A stretch of 64,000 nucleotides of DNA, from NCBI RefSeq assembly GCF_009696265.1, contig NZ_VUMH01000010.1, positions 62,001 to 126,000 of the forward strand, in the 5' to 3' direction. This DNA comes from Desulfovibrio porci. Lineage in GTDB: Bacteria; Desulfobacterota; Desulfovibrionia; Desulfovibrionales; Desulfovibrionaceae. The translations under genes and the position numbers were made by a program. Below the pieces are notes generated by a model. The model worked only from the letters and a program-made list of their open reading frames with translations. It was not told where the DNA came from and did not search any database. Of the stretch, positions 8,073 to 17,600 are shown in pieces (the stretch's first letter is position 1; every line of letters starts with the position of its first letter).

Positions 8073-9242
8073 CTACAGGCCGGCTTCTTTGGCGCCGGCG
8101 TGGACGATTTCCTTGTTGATCGTGGTCAGCGAGGAAGCCACGATGGGATCGTTGCGATCCAGCACGATCTTGCCGTCCTTGGCCAGGAAGGCAAGCAGGT
8201 TGTAGATGTTGTGAGCGAACATCCAGGTGGAGCTGGTGGGCATCATGCCGGGGATGTTCTTGATGCCGCTGATGGTCACGCCGTGGGCGACGATTTCCTC
8301 GCCGGCCTTGGTCAGGGCGCAGTTGCCGCCCTGGTCGATGGCCACGTCCACGATGACGGAACCGGGAGCCATGGATTTGACCATTTCTTCGGTGATCAGC
8401 ACCGGAGCGAGCTTGCCGGGAATCAGCGCGGTGAGGATCACCATGTCGGCTTCTTTGATGACGGGCTTGATGGCCTCGATTTCCTTGGCCAGCCATTCGT
8501 CGGGCAGGCGCTGGGCGTAGCCGCCCTCGCCGATGGCCACGTCAGCCGGCACGCCGGTGTCGAAGGCCTTGGCGCCCAGGGACTTGGCCTGTTCGCTCGC
8601 GTCGGGACGGATGTCGATGGCGGTGACCACGGCGCCCAGACGCTTGGCGGTGGCGACGGCCTGCAGGCCGGCCACGCCGGTACCGATGACCACGACGTTG
8701 GCGGGCTTGATCACGCCCACGGCGGTGCCGACCATGGGCATAAACTTGCTCATGTAGTTGGCGGCCATGAGCACGCTCTTATAACCGGCCACGGTGCTCA
8801 TGGAGGTCAGGGCGTCCATGCTCTGGGCGCGGGAGATGCGCGGAATGCCGTCCAGGGTGAGGCTGATGCAGCCGGTGTCGCGAAGTTTTTTCATGGGTTC
8901 GCGGTTCACCGGAGCGGCGGGGTGCAGGAAGGTGATCAGGTACTGCCCGTCGCGCAGCATGTCGCTTTCGTGCTTGTTCACGTCCTTGTTGAACAGCGGC
9001 TCTTTCACCTTGAGAATGACGTCGGCTTTGGCGAAGACTTCTTCCGCACCGTCAACCAGGGTCGCGCCGGCGGCCACATATTCCGCGTCGGAGAAGAACG
9101 AGCCGTCACCGGCCGTTTTCTGCACGAGCACGGTAGCGCCCTCGGCGACCATTTTTTTCACGGTCTCGGGGGTGGAGGAGACGCGGCCTTCGCCGGGCAT
9201 AATTTCTTTGGGGACACCGATGATCATACCCTGAAATTTCAT
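8073..9242 (-). CDS. pntAA: NAD(P) transhydrogenase subunit alpha part 1 (domain I, NAD(H)-binding)
   Basis: A 389-residue soluble subunit that binds NAD(H) and exchanges hydride with domain III. It is homologous to alanine dehydrogenase and is easily misnamed as such. The RQD loop that contacts domain III is intact (Arg135, Gln140, Asp143 within PRISRAQSMD), as are the Rossmann turn GTGVAG (187-192) and the block TALIPGKLAPVLITEEMV followed by GGNC. These favour transhydrogenase over alanine dehydrogenase. It follows tpa by about 285 bases and is the first gene of the pnt set. It could balance NADH and NADPH during taurine use; that link is inferred from the shared locus. Confidence 0.88.
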   Translation of the reverse strand: MKFQGMIIGVPKEIMPGEGRVSSTPETVKKMVAEGATVLVQKTAGDGSFFSDAEYVAAGATLVDGAEEVFAKADVILKVKEPLFNKDVNKHESDMLRDGQYLITFLHPAAPVNREPMKKLRDTGCISLTLDGIPRISRAQSMDALTSMSTVAGYKSVLMAANYMSKFMPMVGTAVGVIKPANVVVIGTGVAGLQAVATAKRLGAVVTAIDIRPDASEQAKSLGAKAFDTGVPADVAIGEGGYAQRLPDEWLAKEIEAIKPVIKEADMVILTALIPGKLAPVLITEEMVKSMAPGSVIVDVAIDQGGNCALTKAGEEIVAHGVTISGIKNIPGMMPTSSTWMFAHNIYNLLAFLAKDGKIVLDRNDPIVASSLTTINKEIVHAGAKEAGL

Positions 9243-9484
9243 GGATGCTACTCCTTAGTACGTTGGAAGTGCTGGTTGGTGTGGAGCTTCCCTCAGGCTG
9301 CCGGGGCCGGGGCGGAACACACTCCCGCGCTGAACCCGCAACGGCAGCCGCAAGACTGCCGGACAAACGCCGGCTTGTTGCCGATGTCGCATAGAGGGGA
9401 CATGCCGGGCGGGGATGAAAGCCTCAGACATGTCCCCCCGTTTCTGGCCGTTACGCGCCCGTCGGCGGAAACGGCGATGGATGC

Positions 9485-9514
9485 CCGGCCGCGCTCCGTA
9501 CGGAGCGCGGCCGG
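9485..9514. terminator. Perfect 30-base GC palindrome after tpa
   Basis: A perfect two-fold palindrome (15 bases each side, centred on the TAC/GTA at 9499-9501) starts 14 bases past the tpa stop. As RNA it can form a stem of about 13 bp. No U-tract follows, so it may attenuate or protect the upstream message rather than terminate fully. The rest of the 9243-9527 spacer has a smaller CGGCAG hairpin (about 9341-9361) and no supported gene. Confidence 0.5.
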
Positions 9515-9527
9515 ATTGTTCCGAACC

Positions 9528-10904
9528 TTAGGCCTTGACCACCTGGAAGGCGTTGTCCAGAGCCTTGAGGATCTCGTCGATCTCGGCCGTGGTGGCAATC
9601 AGCGCCGGAGCCAGGCAGAGGGTGTTGTTCAGTTCACGGAAGCAGCGGCTGGTCTTGCCGATGATCACGCCCTGCTTCATGCATTCGCCCACCACGGCGC
9701 CGGCCACGGCTTCGGAGACGGGCTCCTTGGTGGTGCGGTTCTTGACCAGTTCGAGGCCGCAGAACAGGCCCTTGCCGCGCACGTCGCCGATGATCTCATA
9801 CTTCTTTTCCAGAGCCTTGAGGCCGTCCATGAGGTAATCGCCCATTTTGACGACGTTATCGAGGACGTTGTGCTCTTCCATGTAGTTGATGTTGGCGTAA
9901 CCGGCGGCGGGACCGGCGGTGCAGCCGCCGAAGGTGCTGATGTCGCGGAAGTAGCTGTCACGGTCGGAAGGATCGGCGATGAAGTCCTGGAAGACCTCTT
10001 CGGTGGTCACCGTGCAGGAGATGGGCGCGTAGCCGGCGGCCACGCCCTTGGCCATGGTCACGATGTCGGGCTTGACGTTGAAGTGCTGGTAACCGAACCA
10101 TTTGCCGGTTCTGCCGAGACCGCAGACCACTTCGTCGATGATCAGCAGCAGGCCGTACTTCTTGCAGATTTCGGTCAGGGTTTCGTAGTAGCCTTCGGGC
10201 GGCACAATGACGCCGCCGCCGGCGGTGATGGGCTCGATGATCACGGCGCCCACGGTGTCCGGATCTTCCTTCTGCACCACGGTTTCAAGCTCGCGGGCGA
10301 ATTTTTCGCCCAGGTTGGCGGTGCCGGCGGGATAGGGCGAGCGGTAGGCGGAGCAGGCCGGGAATTCCACAAAGCCGGGGGTGAAGGGGCCGTACTGGTT
10401 CTTGCGTTCTTCCTGTCCGCAGGCGCTCAGGGTGGTGATGGTGGTGCCGTGGTAGTCGCGGTTGCGGTAGACGACCTTGTATTTCTTGCCGCCGTGCTTG
10501 AGCTGGGAGATCTGGCGGACAATCTTGAAGGCCTTTTCGTTGGCTTCGGAACCGGAGTTGGACAGGTATACGCGGCTCATGCCGGGCATCTTTTCAATCA
10601 GTTTTTTGGAGAACTGAATGGTGGGGATGTTGCCGTAACCGTTGGCGAAGTAGCAGAGCTGCATGAGCTGGTCGCTCACGGCCTTGGCCAGGGTTTCGTT
10701 GGCATAGCCGAGGTTGACCGTCCAGACGCCGCCGGAAACGGCATCCAGGTATTCCTTGCCGTGGATGTCCTTGATCCGCATGCCTTTGCCTTCGACAAAG
10801 ATGGTGGGATCGGATTTTTCAAAGACTTTGTGCTGGGTGAGGTGATGCCAGACGTATTTTTTGTCGTCCGCGATCAGTTGTGCGGCATCAAGGGACTGGG
10901 CCAT
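9528..10904 (-). CDS. tpa: Taurine--pyruvate aminotransferase
   Basis: Class III PLP aminotransferase of 458 residues that converts taurine and pyruvate to sulfoacetaldehyde and alanine, the entry step of anaerobic taurine dissimilation (Bilophila type). Visible features are the cofactor region SNSGSEANEKA, DYHGTT, the acidic IIDEVVCGLGRTG strand and the Schiff-base lysine Lys286 in TMAKGVAAGY. The ATG at 10904 is preferred to an upstream TTG because GGAGG is 6 bases before it. It follows a sigma-54 promoter and an alanine dehydrogenase remnant, and precedes the transhydrogenase and importer genes. Identity is strong by overall resemblance; other omega-aminotransferases are less likely. Confidence 0.88.
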   Translation of the reverse strand: MAQSLDAAQLIADDKKYVWHHLTQHKVFEKSDPTIFVEGKGMRIKDIHGKEYLDAVSGGVWTVNLGYANETLAKAVSDQLMQLCYFANGYGNIPTIQFSKKLIEKMPGMSRVYLSNSGSEANEKAFKIVRQISQLKHGGKKYKVVYRNRDYHGTTITTLSACGQEERKNQYGPFTPGFVEFPACSAYRSPYPAGTANLGEKFARELETVVQKEDPDTVGAVIIEPITAGGGVIVPPEGYYETLTEICKKYGLLLIIDEVVCGLGRTGKWFGYQHFNVKPDIVTMAKGVAAGYAPISCTVTTEEVFQDFIADPSDRDSYFRDISTFGGCTAGPAAGYANINYMEEHNVLDNVVKMGDYLMDGLKALEKKYEIIGDVRGKGLFCGLELVKNRTTKEPVSEAVAGAVVGECMKQGVIIGKTSRCFRELNNTLCLAPALIATTAEIDEILKALDNAFQVVKA

Positions 10905-10980
10905 GATTTCCTCCAAAGAAAAGGTTTTCGGAATGGTTGCCTTCCCCTCCGGTGAAGCGGTGAGGGAGGAGACAGTTACT

Positions 10981-11127
10981 TCAACAGTCCGGCGGCACGG
11001 AGCGGCCGGAGACGTCGGTCACGGGGAGCATGCGCCGCCCGGGGCCGGAAAGACCCTTGAAACCGGCCGGGATACGCCCGGTGCGGCATCCGATGGTTTT
11101 GTTTTCTTTGGCAGTGCCGACAATCAT
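10981..11127 (-). pseudogene. ald: Remnant of alanine dehydrogenase N-terminus (48 codons)
   Basis: A 48-codon frame with GGAGG 5 bases before its ATG. The protein MIVGTAKENKTIGCRTGRIP-AGFKGL-GRRML follows the alanine dehydrogenase N-terminus pattern MIIGVPKE-K-NE-RV--TPAG---L---GH-VL position by position. It then runs out and stops at a TGA, and no further dehydrogenase sequence follows before tpa. In Bilophila wadsworthia ald lies beside tpa (established knowledge), which fits a decayed gene left in its ancestral place. It might still be translated as a leader peptide. The assignment rests on a short diverged match. Confidence 0.55.
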
Positions 11128-11196
11128 GGCGACCTCCGGGAAAGCTGCTGGAAATGGCATGAGGACCAAACAGCGGTCACTGGCAGTTCTCCTATA

Positions 11197-11213
11197 AGCA
11201 ATCCTTGTGCCAA
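11197..11213 (-). promoter_or_regulatory. Sigma-54 (RpoN) -24/-12 promoter for the taurine operon
   Basis: The minus strand reads TTGGCACAAGGATTGCT, matching the sigma-54 consensus TGGCACR-N4-TTGCW at every fixed position with the correct spacing. It lies about 70 bases upstream of the ald remnant and about 290 bases upstream of tpa, pointing toward them. A sigma-54-dependent activator, not encoded in this window, would be required. Confidence 0.85.
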
Positions 11214-11341
11214 ATTGAACGCGGCCTGGATGCCGTGCAATAGCAGCGGGTTATTTCTTGGGGCTGACATGTCGTTCATGGGCCTTTCAACAGGATTAAG
11301 TCACTCTTAACTCAATGTCACTCAACCTCCCGTTATTCTAT

Positions 11342-11357
11342 AAGTCAATTTTGACTT
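11342..11357. promoter_or_regulatory. Candidate enhancer-binding-protein site upstream of the sigma-54 promoter
   Basis: A palindrome AAGTCAA-TT-TTGACTT lies about 130 bases upstream of the -24/-12 element, the usual distance for an activator site. A looser copy (TAAGTCACTCTTAACT) lies at about 11297-11312. No other gene is close enough to claim these. The remaining 11358-11561 has nothing I can support. Confidence 0.5.
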
Positions 11358-11561
11358 GTGATGCATGGGCAACTCGCCCGCGTCCGACGGCCAGTTGCGG
11401 AAAATGCCCCCAACAGGCCGTATCAGAAGCGATGTCCTTTTGCGTGTCCCCCCATAGCGCTTTTGCGCGAAGCGGCGACGCGGGTTGTCGCGCGGATTCA
11501 TGCCGACGGCCACATGGGACTTTCAGCGCAAAACCTTTCAGGCGGTCGGCCGGCGCACGCG

Positions 11562-12659
11562 CTACAGACAATCGCAGAGGGTGCGGGCCCGTAAGGACTT
11601 GAGGCGGATGTAACCATTCAGTAGTTCCGCGCGCAGCTCTTTGAGACGGCGTTCCAGATCGGGCGGCGCGTTTTTGCCCGCTGCGGCCAGGAAAGGGGCC
11701 ATGCTGGCAATGTCGACCCCGCCGTTGCTCAGATCATAGGTGAGGATTGTTTTGCCCTGAAAGTTTCCCCCGGCAGCGGAAGCCGCGATGTCGTAAACGG
11801 CCTTGTCCGCCCGCTTGAGGATGGACGTCAGCACATGGCCGGGCATGGCCGCGGCCTGATCCGTATCCAGACCTACTATATATATGTCGCGCTCCCGCGC
11901 TTCCGCCAGCGCGCCGGCGTTGCCCGCGCCGGCGGCCAGGGCCAGCACGTCCGCGCCCTGCTCCAGCAGACGGCGGGCCTCCCGGCGGGAGGCTCCGGCA
12001 TCGGTGAAGGAACCGGCCACGGCGTTGATGACCCGGATTTGCGGATCAATGAGGCGCGCGCCCTCGCTGAACCCGTTGAACTGGGAGCGCAGGGCGGGCG
12101 TGTCCTCACCGGAAATCCAGCCGATGACGTTCGCTTCGTTGACGCCGGGCAGGGCGGTCCGGCGGGTGAGCATGGCCGCCGCCGCTCCGGCCAGATAGGC
12201 CGCCTGCTCGTCGGCGAAGGTGACGGACATGATGTTGGGCGCGCGCACGCCCGCGTCAATGCAGCCGAACATGGTCGTGCGGAAGTTGGCGGCATTGTTG
12301 CGCAGAATTTCATGCAGCCGGCCGGAAGCCACCAGCACAAGGTCGGACTCGCGCGCGGCCTGGCGGAAGATCTCCTGCTGGTCGCTTTCCGGCGGGGCGA
12401 CACGTACGGTGGCCTGGAGGGGGAAATCCCGCTCCGCCTGGGACAGACCGGCGCGCAGCAGGTCGGTCCAGGCTTGGTTGCCGTCGTGCTCCAGCAGCAG
12501 GGTAACGCGCAGGGCGCCGGCGGGCGCGGCCTGGTCATTCCGGCCGGGCTGGGGAATCGGAGCATCCGGGGCCGCCGGGACGGCCAGGGGGGTAAAAACA
12601 AGGGCAACAAGCAGCCACAATAAACCGGCGGCAAACCGGTACCGGTAAGAACAGAACAT
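11562..12659 (-). CDS. BMP family (PnrA/Med-like) ABC transporter substrate-binding protein
   Basis: A 365-residue secreted protein with a signal peptide (residues 1-29, Leu/Val/Ala core, ending near VPAAP, no lipobox cysteine). The mature part has the basic membrane protein fold markers: GCIDAGVRAPNIMSVTFADEQAAYLAGAAAAM, the GWISGEDTPAL strand and VGLDTDQAAAMPGHVLTSILKRAD. This family binds nucleosides and related ligands, or acts as a sensor partner. No permease or ATPase gene is adjacent, so it either works with a distant transporter or signals. AAGGAG lies 8 bases before ATG. It is transcribed divergently from hydG. Confidence 0.8.
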   Translation of the reverse strand: MFCSYRYRFAAGLLWLLVALVFTPLAVPAAPDAPIPQPGRNDQAAPAGALRVTLLLEHDGNQAWTDLLRAGLSQAERDFPLQATVRVAPPESDQQEIFRQAARESDLVLVASGRLHEILRNNAANFRTTMFGCIDAGVRAPNIMSVTFADEQAAYLAGAAAAMLTRRTALPGVNEANVIGWISGEDTPALRSQFNGFSEGARLIDPQIRVINAVAGSFTDAGASRREARRLLEQGADVLALAAGAGNAGALAEARERDIYIVGLDTDQAAAMPGHVLTSILKRADKAVYDIAASAAGGNFQGKTILTYDLSNGGVDIASMAPFLAAAGKNAPPDLERRLKELRAELLNGYIRLKSLRARTLCDCL

Positions 12660-12880
12660 TGTCTTGACTCCTTAACAACCTGAAAATACAGATCCGCTTT
12701 TCGTTCCGCAGTGTAGGACCGCGCCGCGTATCCGGCAAGGCCCCGGTGAAGGCGCGCCTGAGCTGTGAAATAAATAACTAGCATTTCCCTCCGCTCCATG
12801 CTACAGTCTTCCGCACGCGAGGAAGGCACGGCCCTCTGTCGCGCCGCCTGTTTTCATTTCTGTCTGCAAGGATGGTCAGC

Positions 12881-14272
12881 ATGCCCACGGATACGTTGCC
12901 CCCCTGGTTGGATCATCAAGCAATCGACAAGGCTCTGGGCCGCGAAAGCGCGCCGGACAATGCCGAGTTGCGGGATATTCTGGACAAATCGCTGGCTCTG
13001 GAGTCCCTGAGCATTCAGGAGGCCGCCGCGCTGATGCGGGTCAGCGACCCCGAGCACTTGGTTCTGCTGATGAACACGGCGGATCAGGTCAAGCAGAAGG
13101 TTTACGGCGACCGTATCGTGCTTTCCGCGCCGCTGCACATTTCCAATTACTGCGGCAGCGAGTGCCTGTACTGCGCCAACCGCCGCGGCAACACGACGGT
13201 GGCGCGCAAATACATGACCCCGCCGGAAATGCGCGAAGCCGGGCGCAAGCTGATCCGCCAGGGCCACAAGCGGGTCATTCTGGTCAGTGGCCAGTTGCCC
13301 AATGCGGAAGTGGAATATCTGGAAGAAGCCGTCAGCGTGCTCTATACCGTTTTTGACGGCATGGGCGAGATCCGCCGGGTCAACGTGAATGTGGGGCCGC
13401 TGAAGCCCGAGGAGTATGCGATTCTTCAGGCTGCGGACGTGGGCACGGTGCTGATTTATCAGGACACCTATCACGAAGCCAGTTACCGCGCCGCGCATGT
13501 GAGCGGGCCCAAGAGCGATTATCTGGGCCGCCTGCACGCCCCCGACACGGCTTTTCAGGCCGGGGTGGGGGATGTGGGGCTGGGCCTGCTGCTGGGCCTG
13601 GGGCCCTGGCAGTACGACCTGCTGGCCGTCATGCTGCACGCCGCGCATCTGACGCGCGTTTACGACGCGGGCAGCCGCACTGTGAGCATGCACCGCCTGC
13701 GCCCCGTGCCCGGCGGCGGCTTTGAAGTTCCCTATCCCCTGAGCGACGGCGAATATCTGCGTTGCGTGGCCATCGCCCGTCTGGCCGTGCCCTATACCGG
13801 CATTGTGCTGACCACCAAGGAGCCCGCGGGCCTCTGGCGCGACGGCTGCAACGTGGGCTGTTCGCAACTGCTCACGGGCAGCGTGGCAAATCCGTATGAA
13901 AGCTGGAACGAGGCCCCCGGCGAAAAGATTCCTTTCCCCATTGGTGAGGATTGCCATGTGGACGAAGTGGTGCGCTTCCTGCTGGAAGAGGCCCGGCATC
14001 TGCCGTCCTTCTGCACGGCCTGTCCGCGTCTGGGCCGCAGCGGCCCTGAATTCCTCTCCATGGTGCAGGAATGCGGCATGAAGAGCCAGTGCGGGCCCAA
14101 TTCCATCGCCTCATTTATGGAATTTTTACTCAACTACGCCACGCCGTATACCCGTCAGATGGGGGAAAAGCTGATTTCCGAAAAGCTGGACGGTCTGCCG
14201 GGGCCTGAGCGGGGCGCGGCCGAGCGCCTCCTGCAAAAGGTCAGGTCCGGGCGTATGGACGAATTTATTTAA
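12881..14272 (+). CDS. hydG: [FeFe] hydrogenase H-cluster maturase, radical SAM tyrosine lyase
   Basis: HydG cleaves tyrosine to p-cresol and dehydroglycine, supplying CO and cyanide ligands for the H-cluster. The radical SAM site is CGSECLYC (Cys91, Cys95, Cys98, a CX3CX2C). The C-terminal auxiliary cluster motif is CTAC followed after 22 residues by Cys404, the CX2CX22C arrangement that separates HydG from the related ThiH. The length, 463 aa, is normal. The ATG at 12881 is preferred to the one at 12872 because AAGGA is 8 bases before it. No hydE, hydF or hydrogenase gene is in the window, so the maturation genes are scattered. Confidence 0.88.
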   Translation: MPTDTLPPWLDHQAIDKALGRESAPDNAELRDILDKSLALESLSIQEAAALMRVSDPEHLVLLMNTADQVKQKVYGDRIVLSAPLHISNYCGSECLYCANRRGNTTVARKYMTPPEMREAGRKLIRQGHKRVILVSGQLPNAEVEYLEEAVSVLYTVFDGMGEIRRVNVNVGPLKPEEYAILQAADVGTVLIYQDTYHEASYRAAHVSGPKSDYLGRLHAPDTAFQAGVGDVGLGLLLGLGPWQYDLLAVMLHAAHLTRVYDAGSRTVSMHRLRPVPGGGFEVPYPLSDGEYLRCVAIARLAVPYTGIVLTTKEPAGLWRDGCNVGCSQLLTGSVANPYESWNEAPGEKIPFPIGEDCHVDEVVRFLLEEARHLPSFCTACPRLGRSGPEFLSMVQECGMKSQCGPNSIASFMEFLLNYATPYTRQMGEKLISEKLDGLPGPERGAAERLLQKVRSGRMDEFI

Positions 14273-14284
14273 GTTTTTTCCATA

Positions 14285-14345
14285 GTTGTCGACTGCCGCC
14301 GCCGCGGCTCCGGACTGGTTTTTCCGGGGCAGCGGCGGCGACAAC
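14285..14345. terminator. GC-rich inverted repeat after hydG
   Basis: Arms beginning GTTGTCG and ending CGACAAC enclose complementary GCC/GGC triplet runs, giving an interrupted stem of 15 or more pairs 12 bases past the hydG stop. No U-tract follows. The rest of the spacer to 14646 shows nothing beyond the ribosome site of the next gene. Confidence 0.45.
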
Positions 14346-14646
14346 ATTCGGAAGACCGGAAGCCGGGGAGACAAGGTCAGACGCATCCTGCTTTCCCACA
14401 GAAGGGCTGAAGCCGATATGCCTTTCCCTTCTCCGTCTGTTCTCAAGCAGAGCAATTTATTGCGCTGTCAAGCGCTGGAGCGGGCGCATTTGAACTTTAA
14501 AAATATAAGTTCGTAAGGGTCATCTGCTGTAAGATGCGTCTGTCCCCGCCGGAGGTCCCGAAAATTTGACGCCGGGCCGTCCGCGGGGTAACTCCCAGAG
14601 CAACGCGCTACGCCTGGAGCGGACGGCGCGGGGGAAGGAGCGAAGC

Positions 14647-17600
14647 GTGGCGGAACGATGGAGCGAGATATATTTCGATAAGCAGGACAAGGACATCCTA
14701 GCCCTGGTCAACCGCATTCTGGAATCCCATTGCGGGCCTTCCGAAGATTGCCTGTTTGATCCCAATCTGCACCCGCACGGCATCAAGGAAATGGTGGCCA
14801 CGCCGGTGTCGCGCATGGCTTACGCGGTCATCAACCTGCTGCGCAACCTGGAGGCCGGCGGCACGCAGTCCAGGGACCGCCTGCTGGCTTTGCAGACCCT
14901 CTATGACGAAGTGCTCAACAGCGCGCATTCGACCTTGCGCCGCAACACGGCCCGCGTGCTCATGCAGATTATGAAGAGCATGGTGCGGGCGCACGGCCAG
15001 CGTCTGGCCCAGCTCAAGCTGGCGCACGATTTCCGCCGCGTGGTCCAGGGCACGCCCCGGGTGGTGCGGCGCATGCTGGCCCGCTATCATCTGCCGGAAA
15101 TGCCCGAGGACTGGAACCAGCTGGCTTTCGACGACCATGTCTACGACGCCAACACCAAGGGCCGCAAAACCCCCACGCATCTGATCATGGACGCCTGGAT
15201 CAAGGGACTGCGGACCCTGACCGTGGCCTATGAGTACTGGGTGGACCCGGAGGCGGCCAGGGAAATCCTGCGCGCCGCGGAAATCACCGGCATTGCCGTG
15301 CGCATCGGCCTGGAATTCCAGGTGCCGTTTTATGACCGCTTCGCCAGCCTGTTCTGGGTTCCGCGCGGTTTCAGTTCCAACGAGGACTTTCTGGAATTCC
15401 TGCACAGCCCCAAACTGGCGGCCATGATGAAACAGGGACGGGACGTGCTGAACTGGCGGCGTGAGCGGGTGCTCCGGGTGCTGGCCGCCTGGAACGAGAT
15501 CCAGCGCCCACAACTGGCCGAGGTCTGGGGCGTGCCCGTGCCGGAACTCACGGCCGAGGTTTTTTTACGTTTCGTGGGCCGTGGCCAGCCCTCCAACCTG
15601 CATTTGGCCGAGTGCCTGCACAAGCATGTGCTGCCCGCGGCCAAGGCCCGCGCCGCCAAACTGGCCGAGGTGGAGGACGAAGCCTCCCGCGCCGAACTGG
15701 AGAGCCTGGAAAATCTGGGTCCGGATGTCATTACCGACAATTGGCTTTCAGCCGATAAGCATCCGGAACTGCCGGACCTGAACCGTCCCGCGCCGCCGGA
15801 GGAAATGCCCGCGCTGCTGCGCCTTTCGCCCTATGAACTGACGCGCGAACTTCAGGATCTCAACCCCGGCTACCGCCTGGTGCTCGGCACCGCCGGTCTG
15901 AGCGTCGAGGATGTGGCCGAACTGCTCTGGGATTGCCGGGGAGCCGTCACCCATCTGGAAATCTTCAATATGAAGGGCTGGATGGAAGGCAAAATGGTCG
16001 AGATCGGGGCCATCGGCGAATTGCAGCGCGCCCTGAATCTGGGGCTGGGACCGCGCGTCAAGCAGATAGTGCGCCAGATGGTCCGGCATATGGAGCAGCG
16101 GGGCGATGACGTCCGCGCGGCCAAATTCCGGGATATTCTGCACAATGTGCCCAAATTGTGGGAGCATTACCGCCACAATCCGCTCAAGTCCCGCCTGGGC
16201 ACCAGCTCGGCCAGCCGCCGTTCCTTCGGCATGGGCCTGGTGCTCAAGGAAACCCTGCCCCGGCGTTCGCTGGCCGAACTGCGGCGCAAGCAGCGGCACA
16301 CCCGGCCCATTCCCATCTGCTCGCCGGTGGAGGAGCGCCTGACCTTCCGCACGCCGGAGAATCCCTCCTTCTGGCAGCGTCTGGGCGCGCGGCTGCGCAT
16401 TCTGCCGGGTTGCCGCCATCTGGGCATGGAGCGGCGGCGCGAATGGAAAGCCGCCAGCGAGGGCTGCCGGATCTGCCCCAACGGCAATGTGGCCAATCTG
16501 GGCGGCCTGAATCTGGTCACGGGCAACAATCTGCTGGGCAAGAGCGGGGTCTGCGGCGAGGTCCGCCCGGGATTCCCCTACCTGAACAGCGCGGTCAGCA
16601 ACTGGCTTAAAGTGCTGCTGGGTTTCATCCCGGCCTTTTTCTCCTTTCTTTACACCCAGGACTGGTGGTTTCTGGCCTGGTTCGGCACCTTCATCTGGTT
16701 CGGCATCACCGGGGTGCGCAATGTGGTGCAGATGGTTCTGGCGGCCAAGGGGGCCACGCGCGACACGCTCATTCACTGGAAGGAGCAGGTCAGCATCAGC
16801 CGTTTGTGCGACTCGCTGATGTATACCGGCATCTCCGTGCTGCTGCTGGAAGTCATGGTGCGCGTCTGGCTGCTGCAGGAGGGGCTGGGCGTGACTGTGG
16901 ACGGCAATCCCACTCTGGTCTTCACCGTGTTGAACATTGTCAACGGCTTTTACATCTTCGCCCACAATCTCTACCGGGGTTTTCCCAAGGAAGCGGCCAT
17001 CGGCAACCTTTTCCGCAGCGCCCTGGCCATTCCGGTATCCTCGTTCTACGATTTTGCGCTCTTTGAAGGGCTGCTGAGCGTGGGGGTGGAAAATCCCGAA
17101 ATCTATCTGGTTCCCAGCGCGGCCGTAGTCTCCAAAATGGCCTCGGATACGGTGGCGGCCCTGATCGAAGGCTACGCCGACAGCCAGGTCAACCTGCGCA
17201 TGCGCCGCTGGGACTACAAAGGCAAGGTGAACAATGTCTTTGCCTGCTATACCCGGCTGGAGCTGCTTTTCCCGCAGGAAGACGCCCTGATCAACCTGGC
17301 CCGGCCCGGCGGGCTCGGCGGACGCGGCGGCGCCAGAGGCCGTGAACTGGAGCGGGCCTTCATCATCAACGCTCTGGATCTCATGTACTTCTGGTTCTAT
17401 CAGCCGCGCGCGCAGGACGCCTTCCGCCAGATGGTGCGCGGCATGCCCGAGGCCGACCGCAACGTGCTGGCCCGCGCCCAACTGGTGCTCACCCGTGAAC
17501 GCGAGATCAGCCAGATGCTGGTGGACGGCCTGCTGGGACGCAATTTCTCGCGGCCCCTGGCCTTTTTCCTGGACAAGCGCAAGCAGTATCTGCGGCGTTT

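Noticed and set aside
8073-9242. Naming the gene alanine dehydrogenase because it follows tpa
   Set aside because: The intact RQD loop, transhydrogenase-type blocks and adjoining pntAB and pntB make it the transhydrogenase alpha subunit.
12881-14272. ThiH (thiazole synthase) instead of HydG
   Set aside because: The C-terminal CX2CX22C auxiliary cluster motif is specific to HydG, and no thiamine genes are nearby.
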